Assembly: GCA_021014945.1 (NCBI GenBank)
Contig: MU266332.1
Coordinates: 62,001 to 126,000, forward strand
DNA length: 64,000 nt
Source: Leucogyrophana mollusca
Taxonomy: Eukaryota; Basidiomycota; Agaricomycetes; Boletales
Direction of reading: 5' to 3'
Part shown: positions 42,816 to 53,790 of the stretch, one piece after another
How the letters are laid out: each line of letters starts with the position of its first letter
How positions within the stretch are numbered: the stretch's first letter is position 1
Program-made: the position numbers and the translations under genes
Notes under the pieces: model-generated
What the model saw: the letters and a program-made list of their open reading frames with translations, nothing else
The model's database searches: none
What the model was told of the DNA's origin: nothing

Positions 42816-43662
42816 GCCTATGGTGGGTTTCTTGGTGCGGACTTCGTCGAAGATTTCAGCTCTTGATTTCAGCAAGACACATCAATGGTCTATTTGTTGA
42901 CGGCCATTTGACCTGGTTGTCACTATATTCAAGTCCCGCATTGTTCGTGGCTCACACAGTTCCATCCAATGTCATGTGATGTGACTAGGCGTGACCCTGC
43001 GAGAGCTCAATGGGAGCGCGACAACCCAAACCTACCGAAACATTATGCATTCCACAGCACGGTTTTGAAAACCTACAAAGTGTTCTGGAATCCTCAATCT
43101 GGAATCTGTGGGTAGCTTGTTTCAAAATCATTGTTGTTCACCCGGGATTAAGTTTGTCACGCCATTGGGTGAGTGTGAGCCTGGTCTTAATGCTAGCGAC
43201 CAGTCCACACTGGATGAAACTACGTCACACGGTCCTGGAAGTGAATGTTTCGTGTTTATATTATAGATTTAGCGGCTGGCCGTGAACACAGCAGTCGGGT
43301 AACAAAGACAAAGGTCGAAAAAGCCGAGCAACAGAGACGGTGATAGCAGCAAACACAGGAACGGAACAACGGAACAAAAGGTTAGCGTTGGGTATACAAG
43401 AAAGACGAAGGTAAGACGAGAGCAGTAACGGAGCAATAAGATACAAACATATGTCGAGATGCACTATCATAGACATATTATAACCACATATAATGCATGG
43501 TTGACGTACCACCGGGTGGGGGTGGTAGTGACAGGGCACGCCGACGCCCTTCGTCGCGCTGGATTGACCCACAGCAGCGAGGCTTGGCGTGCCATCAAGT
43601 GATGCATCCTCTATCCGGAGGAGTCATCGATAAAAGCCACGAAACTCGAGGCCACGGGTGAA
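42816..43662. other. Spacer between the two HD2 genes, 847 bp
   Basis: Starts with a promoter copy: 42928..42952 is identical over 25 bases to 45707..45731 in the HD2/HD1 promoter. After about 42955 the likeness ends and no HD1 remnant is visible. The right end (43280-43662) is the duplicated 3' flank of the right HD2 gene. Confidence 0.6.
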
Positions 43663-45050
43663 TTACGACCGCATGGTTACGAGACTCGACACCGGGTAAA
43701 TGCCGCGCGAGAAGTTGAACGACGGTGGTTTGACAATGCCCGAGTGGCCGAAAATACTCGACTGGAAGTCAAGTTGAAGTCCTTCGACCGGCGAAGGACT
43801 ACCGTGGACCGAGTCGCCGAACAGGTCGCCCATGTTCGATGGTAAGTCAAACGAGAACCCGGGGAGGGAGAGCGACGGGGAAAATATTTGGGCGGGGAGC
43901 GAAGGTGATGATGAGACGGGTGTTGTGACACGGGATGAAGAATCTGACGAGGAGCTGACAGTCGAGAACATTCGGCTATGACCAGACTCGGAATCAAATG
44001 AGGGTGACCGTGAGGACGATGAAGGGGATGGGGATGAGAGGGATGCTTCTGAGACTGCAGGAGTGACACCGCGATGGGCAATACTCGTCCCTTGGGGCAC
44101 ACGCCTGGGCAAAGCAGCAACCTTTCTCCGACCAGCTTTCTTTCTCGTGGGTGTCTCTGTCTCTGCGATGGGCACGAGAGTAACTGGTCTCGATTGAGGA
44201 CTCGGCGTGTTGAAGACATGCAAACGGGAAGTGGGGGCGGCAACAGCAGGCAAGGGGTGCGCTAATGAGGCTGGGGTGAGAGCTGAGCGTGGGATGAAAG
44301 CGGGGTGAGGTGCGGGAGGAGATATAACTGTAAAGGTCAAACTTGCGGCGAAGCTGTTAGCTTCAGTATGTAGTATCGTGGTCGTCGTTTGGACATTCTG
44401 CCTTGATCGATTACCAGAACCGTCTCGGACGTGCAACTGTGAGAACTTTTCGATGAAGTCTGACATAGGCATGGCAGGTGGGCGAGTAGCTGGTGCTGAT
44501 GAGGAACGCCGTAGCCATTGTGGCTGCGGTGCCTCGAAATGGTGGACGCCATCCTTGCACGGGAAGGGGTTATACTCGCAAACCGGAGGATACGTAGAAG
44601 GGAATGCATGTGATGGCGCTGGTCCATCCAGAACGTTTTGAACGTCAGCTTCGACTGGAGAGCTTGGACGCTATAACGAGTGTTACGCGTAAGTTATAAG
44701 AAAAGACTAAGAAAGGAGATACTACCTCGTCGGAATCCACTACCTTGACACGTCGGTCTTCAGGGACTATATATTTTTCCATTCGAGCGTACAAGTCATC
44801 CAGAGGAAGCGTCGCGCCTTCAGACATGGGCTTCTTCTTCAACACTTTGCCTTCTTTCTTAGTGCGGTTACGTCGGTTCTGGAACTGTACAAATCATGAG
44901 CATGAAAGAAATGGAGAAAGCACCAAGCGTACCCAAACATGAATTTGCCTATATTCCATGCCAGACTTCTTCGCAAGGAAGTCTTTATCTGCACGAGTTG
45001 GGAATGGGTTTTCGTCGAAGTAGTGTTCGAGCAATGGCACGTATTCCTGG
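43375..45050. repeat. HD2 segmental duplication, right copy
   Basis: Counterpart of 40560..42260. Flank, C-terminal exon and homeodomain exons match closely; the same intron positions are kept. Confidence 0.75.
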
Positions 45051-45607
45051 GAGAGTAAGATAATTTAGCGGCAGCTAAACAGCTTGAAACATAAACTCAC
45101 TTGATTGAAGGGGGTCGGCGGTTTTTGTGAACGGGTAACGGGGGTTGTCGCAGTTTGTCCCTTGACAAAGATGCGATCTTTGACTAATCTCAGAACATCT
45201 TCAGAACATTCTCCCAGCCTCTTCCGATAAAGCTCAGAGAACACGCTTATGACCTTTTCTTGAAATCCGCTGGCATTTAAGGATGGATGCCACACGAGGT
45301 CTGAGCACAGACGAGAGACAGCAGCTTCAGAGCCCTGTCGAAGTTCAGATGCTCGTCTTCGGTAAGCTTGGTCTATTTCTTGAGCCCATTCGGATTTGGC
45401 GCCAAGACTGAGGAGCACCGGAAGCAGAGACTGTGGTTCTGGTAAAGTGATAGTAACGGGGGAATGCCCAGGATAGCTATGGCTGGAGGTCATTTCATCT
45501 TTCATGCCGAGCCCACATTGCGCGACGATATCTTCCGCAATCTTTTGAATGGAGCCGACGATAGTAGAGGAGGAGGATCTCGGGTGCTGCGACGTTGCGG
45601 ACACCAT
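43663..45607 (-). CDS. HD2: HD2-class homeodomain mating-type protein, right copy (paired with HD1)
   Basis: Exons 45607..45101, 45046..44933, 44884..44726 and 44670..43663 give 595 residues. The homeodomain exon differs from the left copy at one residue (HYFDENPFP versus HYFNENPFP), and helix 3 FQNRRNRTKKEGK is the same. The C-terminal Ser/Pro-rich tail is also highly similar, down to MRS at the stop. The first 169 residues are clearly diverged (TLPEPQSLLPVLLSLGAKSEW, ELYRKRLGECSEDVLRLVKD). It is transcribed away from the HD1 gene across a 184-bp promoter, the arrangement of a complete HD gene pair. Nuclear transcription factor. Confidence 0.9.
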
Positions 45608-45791
45608 GATGAAGATGGGCAGAAAATGTGCCCTGAGATCGTATTGAGGATCTTTTGGAGGAGTCGTTCAATGGGATGTTTATTTGTTGTTGGTTATTTG
45701 TTACTATTCAAGTCCCGCATTGTTCGTGGCTTTCAAAGGTCGAACACTTCATTGACACAGCACATTATCTGTTACTTTTTCGAAGGTCCCG
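45608..45791. promoter_or_regulatory. Bidirectional HD2/HD1 promoter
   Basis: 184 bp between divergent ATG codons. It contains the 25-base block 45707..45731 that is also found upstream of the left HD2 gene at 42928..42952. It probably carries sites for both genes, and a block repeated unchanged is a candidate binding site. Confidence 0.6.
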
Positions 45792-48006
45792 ATGGACGAC
45801 TCTATCCGACAACGGCTCATCAAGGCAGAAGGGGAGCTGTTCTCCGCATATGCCAATGGGGAAGATTCCCTCAGGCATTTCGACTCGACGTGGTCAGCCC
45901 TGGTGGCAGACGTCACCCTTCACAGCGACCAGGTTGGCTCCGAAACATTAGCCATCGCCCATGACGTCGCGTCCCATGTCTCGACGATTGCAGACTGTTT
46001 GCTGGAAGTACAGAACTATCAGCAGTACTGGCCACATAAACTACGCGATGACTGGGAATACATCTTGAACACCATGGGCAAAGTTGATATATCATCCCCC
46101 ACTACCCCCCACAGCCATTCCTCGTTGCATATGACTTTCGACGATAAGTCAGGTCAACCACTTCCATCTCCTGATGCCGAAGCTCCCAACCCTTTCATCG
46201 CTCCCTCCTACGCTTGGCTGCTCAAAAACATACACAACCCCTACCCTTCCCCCGAAGTCAAGAACTCCATCGCACGCACCACTAACTCCCAACTAACCTC
46301 TATCAACGCCTGGTTCATTAACGTTCGCCGGCGCATGGGCTGGACAGCCCTCTGTCGCGAGCACTTCCACAACTGCCGTGCAGATGCCCTCGATGCTGCC
46401 TACCGCGCACTCGTCCAAGAAGACCCCAAGCGCAAACTCGAGCCCCAGATCGGCCACGCCTTCATGCAGGTCAAGGTCGCCGCTGAGGGCCTTTACTCCG
46501 CGTCGTTCACGAAGAGCGCGCTCGCTGGGAAGCTTGATGCTGTGGTGAAGGATATGACGGAGGAGGACAGGTTGAAGTTGGAAGAAGAGAAGAAGCAGAA
46601 GGCTGAGAATGAGAAGAGGCACAAGGAGGAAGAGAAGGAGATGCGAAGGAGGCAGCGAGCATTGGAGAGGGAAGCGGCGAAGATTCGAGAGGCACTTAAG
46701 TCGTACCCATCACCCGATCACTCCCGATCATCGTCTCCAGTTCCTACTCTTGAGGAGTCGCTGACTGACGAGGAAAGCGAAGACGAAGATGACGATATCG
46801 CACCACCCATTGTGGCTGGCCACAAACGGCGCGCATCGTCATCCTTGGAGTCATGCGACTTCCGATACTCACCTTGCGAAGAGCGCCCTATGAAGCGTCT
46901 ACGGTATGTCTGTCTTATCTTCCTGATCGTTATCGTATCTCATCTTCTTGTGATCAGACAACACAAAGCTGTAGAATCTCTACCAGACAGTTGCGTAACT
47001 GGCTTGCCATCGCCAGTACCGAGCTCCGAAGGTTCTGCAGACGCGTTCGACTACTGGACGTCTGATACCACTAACCCTGCATCGACTGCCCCCATACCAG
47101 CGCCGCCCCCATTACGCAAACGCCGCCTCTCCGACGCTGACGCCCAAGGCCCGCCTAAGCGTGCCCGCGGTCCCTTTATCGGTCCCCGCGTGCACGCAGT
47201 CTCTGATCCTCTCCCCAGACCAGCCGCAGTTGACCCAGCTCAATTTGAAGACTGGTTCAAGCGACTCGACTTCGAATTCCCCCAACCAGTCACCTCAGAG
47301 GAGTTTGACTCGTCTGCGCTTCTGGACGTCGAGCTCTTCAGTAATTGGAGTTTCCCTGACAACTCTAAGCAGCCACCACCCGAAGATTCGACGACACAAT
47401 GTGAGTTTTCTGAATGACTTATCTTCCCACTGTTGCTCCTTACTCATTGTCATTCAAGTCCCGACGCCATTGTCCTCCCAATCTGACGAGCTTCTACAAA
47501 CGGAAGCAATTTCCCACGTGTCGGAAGCATTGTCTTCGCCACCCATTCAGATTCAAATTGCACCCGTTGCTGAAACTGCCAATGGAGTGTCGACAGATGA
47601 CCTATTCAACGGATACTTCGTGGACCCGCTGGCTCTCTATGCTGAGGGTTCACAAGATTCGTACCCTTCATTATCTGGCACTTCGCAAGACAAATCTTCG
47701 CTGTCGTATCCCACACCTTCGGATATCCTCAATGGCGAGGAGTGGGATCTGCTTTTCCCCTCGTCGCAACCTCCCACCTTCGAGCCTTCACAACCCTCAT
47801 ACTTCGAATCGTCTCAATCCCAGACCTTCTCGCAAGCCCTTTCGGAGATCGATCTTTCTATGTTGCAGCTGCCCATAGCTACCCCCAGTCCCATCACCCC
47901 GGACGAGGCTGCAAGACTCGCCGAACAACAGGCGAAGTTCGATAAGCTACGAGCGCTAGAGGAAGCTACTCGTCAACTGCAGCAAGAACTTGGTGTTGTT
48001 GCGTGA
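45792..48006 (+). CDS. HD1: HD1-class homeodomain mating-type protein
   Basis: Partner class to HD2 in the A mating-type locus. Exons 45792..46903, 46958..47400 and 47459..48006 give 700 residues. Residues 1-120 form the helical partner-recognition domain (DDSIRQRLIKAEGELFSAYA, ...TLAIAHDVASHVSTIADCLL). The homeodomain lies at about residues 125-188: APSYAWLLKNIHNPYPSPEV, then SINAWFINVRRRMGW, the HD1 form with three Arg in helix 3. A Glu/Lys-rich coiled coil, an acidic stretch, bipartite basic signals (GHKRRASS; RKRRLSDADAQGPPKRARG) and a Ser/Pro/Gln-rich activation-like tail follow. Intron 1 is 54 nt with no stop in frame. The end reads VVA at TGA 48004..48006; a terminal intron (donor GTGAGT at 48003, acceptor before A-TGA near 48061) would give the same protein. 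Confidence 0.92.
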
Positions 48007-48367
48007 GTCCCCTCGCGTCTTGGTCAGCGTAGTCTCCAACTAATGTTTCTCGTCCAAATAGATGATCGTGCTATGCCCCCCTCCTGAGGTTCGTATGCTC
48101 TATGTTATGTTTGCAAATATCTTTATTCCTATCCGTATTCTCTGGCTGCCACGCATACTGCAATTTTTTGACATCTCTGTTATCTGCATGCTTCATCTCG
48201 CATATCTTGTTTTTACGCTGTCATTTCAAGTGTTTTCGTGTACTCTGCTGTCTCATCATTGCTATCCTGTTACATATTCGCAATAATCAAATGTGTAGTG
48301 CTGGATCGTGTTCTAACTCTAGTGATCGACCTCTGATAAAATGACCCGTCCCAAGGAAGACTTGTCC
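48007..48367. other. Convergent 3' region of HD1 and MIP, 361 bp
   Basis: T-rich 3'UTRs. ctaat followed by tag at about 48040-48061 fits a terminal intron of HD1. No further gene. Confidence 0.45.
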
Positions 48368-50859
48368 TCAATGTCGCTCGTTAACGACACCATCTTCAAC
48401 TCGCCACCTCCCTACTTCTCGCATCGCCTCCGCATCACCCACCTCCAGCTCTGGCGCATTTAGCAGCGCACTCAGCATCATCCAGGGATCCTTCCCGCCC
48501 CCATAGCCCAACACCTCTCTCTTATACTTCTCCCCCGTCTCCCGATTCAACGGATCATTGGAGAACATCTTCCTCCACACATGAGACGCAATAGCCCGAT
48601 CAAACAAATATGAATAATAAGTCGCCCCGTACCCAAACAAGTGCCCAAACTGCGTCTGGAATGACGTCCCTGGCGCATGCGGGATCAGCCCGCGGGTATT
48701 GTGCAGCCGCGCCAACGCCTCCGTTGAGTCAAACTTCGGGTCGAGGACAGAGGGTGAGTGATAGATCTGGTCGAGGATGGAGAGGAGGATGTTGCTGTGC
48801 GTGTCGATGAAGCGGCAGGGATCTTCGTGGTGGTTTCCTGTTTGGTGGGTGATGGAGGAGCTGTTCGTGTCCGGGTCGAAAAGGGAGAGAACTCTGGGAG
48901 AGTTGAGGAAGTGTTCCATGAGGATTGAGGGGAGCTCGACGAAGTCAGTTGCGCAGCGCGTTCCGGCGACGTTGTGATACTCCGTGCGGCCGATCATTGC
49001 TGATTGAGCTATTGAGTGCAGGACAACTGATGCAAGGGCGTAAAACTCACAGTGCATGGCGTGGCCCATTTCATGGAACAGAGTCTGGACCTCGTGCCAT
49101 TCGAGGACAGTCGGCCCACGAGCAATCGTCGGTCGAGTAAACTCGCACAGAAGAACGACTAACGGAAGTTGGAACTCCCCGATCTGCCCGCGCACCTTGT
49201 GTCGTTTTACTGCCTCGAAATCCCTTGAAGGCTGAAGGTACCCCTCCACACCCTCGACCCTTAAATCCCCAGCCTCATCATCATCATCTGTGCGTCTCGA
49301 ACACCGAACGGTGTAATGAGCCGCGCCACACGATTTACCCCCACGAGCAAATAAATCTGCATATATCCACCCGACTATACCCGCATCCTCGTCCACTACT
49401 TCAAGCTTGTGCACATCGGAATGCCACACTTCACCGGAGACAACTTCTGCAGGGCGGAGTGTGATCCCGTATAGATGCTTGAATAATCGGGAAAGGCCCA
49501 TAAAGACCCGTCCAAGAGATAATGGCGGTAGCGGGACTGGCGGTGCTGGTGCCTCTGGAGGACAATAGTAGTCTCTATCCCATGCCTGGATAATAGGCAG
49601 TGACGCAGCGCCGAGATGTGCTTGCTTCCGCATGCTCAGCGTATGCAAGGCGCTCCTCGCAAACAAACTCGTATGATCCAAAAATGTGTCCAGAAAATGA
49701 CTAACATTCTCTACCCAAGTCCCAAAAATCTAAGACATCAGGACGAGTCGATAAACACCATCACACAGACCGCTCACCCGGGGTTTTAGCCATCTTGTCG
49801 TTGAGTGTCATGCCAGCGTAGCTATCGAAGCCAACTAATTGGGCTAGCTCCGCTCGAGTGTGAAGGAGTCTTTCGAGGCGCTCTATTTGTTCGGGTGTAC
49901 TGGCATGGGATGCGGTATATACCTTCCTTCGAGGCGCTTCGTCGGGGGCGGATCGCATAATCATATGGGCCTGATGGGACCCAGGATATACCATGAGGTC
50001 CCGTTGAGTAAACCAAGCCTGTCGTTGCAAACGAGCACCCATTCCGTTATCTTTCAAGCCCTGGAGCTCCGACGGCTTGATCGTCGTGGGTGGACGAGGC
50101 GCGGAGGCATCATTGACGAAGTCCCGACCTACAGCGAGTATCTCGGACGAAAGAGATACAAACTGCTCCCTTTGTTCCGGTGCCAGCTTGATAGCGGACT
50201 TCTCAAAGTCTCTCCAGAATATCAATGCAGTCTGGTATGCTTCGGGGGTAAGTGACTGCACGATTTCCGGGTCAGACAGAACAGCTTGGAGGACCTACCA
50301 AAACGCTCGTGAGCCAAGATACGGAGAAATGATAAGTGTGACGTACCTCGTAGAGACCAACATGCGTATTTAGCACGTTCATAAACTCGCATAGCTTCTC
50401 GTAGCTCTCGCTAGCGCTCTCGACCCATAAGGGATCTGGATGAGCATTCCGCACGAGCTCCGCAAGATCAATGACGCCACAAAGAGTGTCGCTCAGCCTA
50501 TCCAGGTTTTTTATAACCTTGAACAGCTCGCCTCTTGATTCTCGTGCCCGCAGAATACGCTCCGTAAGTAGCTGAGCCCGAACAAGAGTCGAATCAGCGA
50601 GAGCGCTGAAAGCCGCGGGAGTGGTCAACTGTGGATGCTGGAAGATCCCAGAGTAAGACAGAGGCGAAGATTTCCGTCCGAGCTGAGGCTTGTCGAATAG
50701 CGACACGAGCTCTGCATCGTCTGTTGACGCAGGTAACGTAACGGACGTGGAGGCGGCTCGTCGGGCCAGGACAGTGTTTTTAGTGTGAAGGCATCCACGA
50801 AACCTGAATATTGGTCTAGATAGTCTGTGCAGAGTATTCCCTGCAGTCCGAGCAATCAT
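48368..50859 (-). CDS. MIP1: Mitochondrial intermediate peptidase (MIP/Oct1, M3 family)
   Basis: Zinc metallopeptidase of the mitochondrial matrix that removes an octapeptide from imported proteins. Exons 50859..50347, 50294..49778, 49710..49051 and 49008..48368 give 776 residues, family length. The N-terminus is Arg/Ser-rich ([20 protein letters not shown]), a good matrix-targeting signal. The catalytic motif [12 protein letters not shown] lies at about residues 553-564 with the H-E-x-x-H core; an intron falls inside it, right after HAMH. The downstream [19 protein letters not shown] holds the third zinc ligand Glu. The C-terminal [17 protein letters not shown] block is typical. MIP is the classic flanking gene of the agaricomycete HD locus. 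Confidence 0.95.
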
Positions 50860-51343
50860 CAAGAAGCCGAGCCTGTTGTCGTGGTCGTAAAGCAAGCGCT
50901 TTCTCCGCGCAAGACTCGAAAATCATTCCGTCAGAGCGTCTGTTACCTAACAGGTTTGGGCCCGCCAGATCGGGACACTAACTCAATACATCCGTCGGGG
51001 CACCGTATTGCTCGCAAAGATCACTCACGGGGACAGTTCCCTGCAGATTTGATGCTCACAATGGCAACGGACAGCGGCGGAAGAGCTGGCGAATCGTCTG
51101 ATCCTTGTGAAATGATCTCCAACAAGCTCCCATTGGTAAATAATATCATTGCATCGCGGAGACAAGACCCATGTAAAATAAAAATGCGGGGAGGAGGAAT
51201 AAGATGAAACGAGTAGACTATGCTAACCTGCTATATGTTGTGCGTGGCGAAACGTGATGTGGTATGAATGGATGGATGAAGGTGAGAAAGTGGACCGGTG
51301 AAATGAAGAAAAAATAATACATATGCAAAAATGAGATGGAAAT
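50860..51343. other. Intergenic, 484 bp
   Basis: MIP promoter side and 3' flank of the next minus-strand gene. No coding signal with support. Confidence 0.45.
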
Positions 51344-53512
51344 TTAGGACTCGATGCTGGGGGCGGGGGACAGGCTGCCCTCCATGCTGCGGTCAACAGC
51401 CATCATATGCCCGTTACCGGAAGGCCCTGCATCTCCACCTGCGTCTCCGTTTTGCGGGTGCCCATTTGCCACCGAAGGCACCATGTCGCCATGTGCTGCT
51501 CCAGCGCCTAAGCCAGGAGGTCCTGGTATCGGCTCAACCGCGTAAAACCAAAATTTACTCTTCTTCTTCCCTCCCACCTGCTCCACAGCGATCTCCGTAG
51601 GCTTCACAGCAGCAGCACCGTTGACTTTTGGCTTGGTTCCGTTGCCATTGCTACTGGCAACTGGCGCAGCCGAGGACGATGCCCAGCCGAGTGACGTCGA
51701 GCTCGTGGTGCTTTCTTCTGTCCTCGCACGTTTCCGAGGGGGGTCATCCTCGGGTGCACCAAGCCGGGAGGACCGTCTTTCGCCCCGCCATTCGTATGCG
51801 GCAAGGTCAGGGGATGGACGTTTGCCTTTTGTGGCGCGTGACGAACGCCGTTGCGCTGTGGCAGGCGCACGGCGTCCGTTCGGTCTATCGCGAAAATTGA
51901 GGAAATCATCCTCTGCAAACTGTTCGTCGTCGCCGTAATCGTTGTCTTCTTCGAATTTATACTCGTCCGCATCATCCTGCTACGAGGAGACGCCAAATTC
52001 GAGTTAGCGGTAGCAATAACGAAGGACGATATACGTGAAGATAAGGCTCACATCACTGTCAACGTCGTTATACACATAGTCAGGCCGCCGAGTCTGACGG
52101 CGTGTTCGTGTCTCTCGGATTTCAACTTGTGCCATGAGAATCTGCCGCTGTTCGATCTTCCGACGAACCTTCTGCACTCGCTGTTGTCCGTGTCAGTAAG
52201 AAATTACTCACCAATAGAGAACGGCGCCACTGAAATCTATCTACTAGGGCTACTACGAAACGTAATGACTTACCGCTATCTCAGCATCGATGATTTCCAC
52301 ACGTGCTTCGAGGGCCCTGACGAGGGCTTGATGTGCGACTTCCAATTTGGACAGCTTTTTCTGCTCAGGTGGAGGGGCGATAGCCTTTAGGTTATCGATG
52401 GTGGCCATGTACTCCTCACGCGTCGAGGACACAGTTTGGAACGTCGCAGTGATTTTCCATGGATTCGTCGAGACATATATCCGCGGTGAATCTAAGATAG
52501 AACCCAGAAACAGATCAGTCACTGAGTCAGCGTCGGCAGTAAATGTAAACGGGGGGTTAGGCGGCAAGACCCGGGGCCATAAAAATGAAAATGAGGCAAT
52601 GTGGCCCCAAATAGGCGCAAATACCATCCGTTGCGCCCGAAAACGAGGTTGGAACAGGTGGAATAGGAAATAGGCGAGCGGAACCCACGGACCATCAGCA
52701 ATCCAGTATCGTTTCCGCTGCGTATCTTGTCCGAGAGGGATTAGCTGGAGACTCTCCTGGCTCTTGGCATCGCCTGCACCGGGGGGTGCGGTCTCGGGGT
52801 CCCGTTTCTTATGCTTGTTTTGCATCACCCCCCAGGCGCGGTCGATAGTGTTTTTGACATCTATGGAGTGTGAGAGCTGCAGCTCCACGAGCTGGCGCAG
52901 CACTTTGAGCTAAATGTGCGCGTTAGTTTATGTCATGGACTGCGTAGCAAGCCTCGAGATACAAACCTTGAGATCCCAGTCTGCGGCGAATATCCCGCCC
53001 TCGAGACCAATGAAAGGGTCCACGTTGGCTTTTAGGTCATCGTCCCAAAAGATAGTTCTCTCTGACGACTTGAACGCATCAGCGAGTACGCTTGTTAGCG
53101 TCGTGGAGATCTGATCGGCACTGGGACGGGGAGCGCGATGTGAGAGGCTCCCCGTGCATGGTGGAGCATCCTCACCTCAGATTACGCGTCTGCGGACGCA
53201 GGTTCAGTATGAATTGTTGGAGGATCTTTGACAGCATCGAGTCCGGGCCGTGTGTCAAGAGAGCGTTCTCGAAGCTGGGATGGCGTGCATCAGCGCAATC
53301 GCGTGTTTGGATGGGGCGTGTGTTCAGCATAATTCGTTGAAGAGAAGAACTTACTCCATCGGAGTCTCGAGTCCCTCCACCTTAGCACGCAGATGCGTGA
53401 ACTTGCATATGAAGGAATAGACAAAGAGAGACTCCCAGCGGTCTGCTGGATGAGTTGCATTGCTCGGCGGGCAGACGTGCCCTTTCTTTTCTGCACCAGC
53501 AGTTACGGACAT
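51344..53512 (-). CDS. DDT/WHIM-type chromatin-remodelling associated protein
   Basis: Starts at ATG 53512 (MSVTAGAEKKGHVCPP) and runs over about seven exons to the stop at 51344. DDT-like first part: WESLFVYSFICKFTHLRAKV, MDFENALLTHGP, ILQQFILNLRPQTRNLS. Middle: TIFWDDDLKANVDPF, WDLK|LKVLRQLVELQL and IDRAWGVMQNKHKK, then the WHIM-type LGQDTQRKRYWIAD|DSPRIYVSTNPWKITATFQ. The C-terminal half is coiled-coil, acidic, then basic (RRSSRATKGKRPS, PPRKRARTEE), ending in a Pro/Gly-rich tail. Relatives sit in ISWI-type remodelling complexes; which complex is inference. One junction (52492..52692) removes 201 nt that have no in-frame stop, so this segment may be retained in some transcripts. Exact edges of the 3' exons were not all resolved. 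Confidence 0.65.
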
Positions 53513-53790
53513 GCTGCGTGAGGTGCTGTGAGGTGGTGAAAGAAAAGGGTCAAGAGAGGTCACGGATTTATGTGCCGTATCATCCGTGGCTACTTATATC
53601 AATTGCAAGGCCGCTCAAACAAATATGTTACAATAAGGATCATGATCAGGAAATTTCTGGATTGGTTGTAATTTACAGCACAGAACACAAGGTAGCATCG
53701 AATAGCACCACGCCTGATGTAGGCCATCGCGAAAAATAACCAGGTTGATAGCCCAGGCTGGAGGGGCCCCTCGGAAGAAGCACGCGTATA

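Noticed and set aside
42956..43285. Possible HD1 relic left of the duplicated promoter block
   Set aside because: Frames were read on both strands; no homeodomain or N-terminal HD1 block was recognised.
40863..44472. Long plus-strand open frames opposite the HD2 tails
   Set aside because: They are antisense shadows of the Ser/Pro-rich C-terminal exons, which give open frames on both strands.
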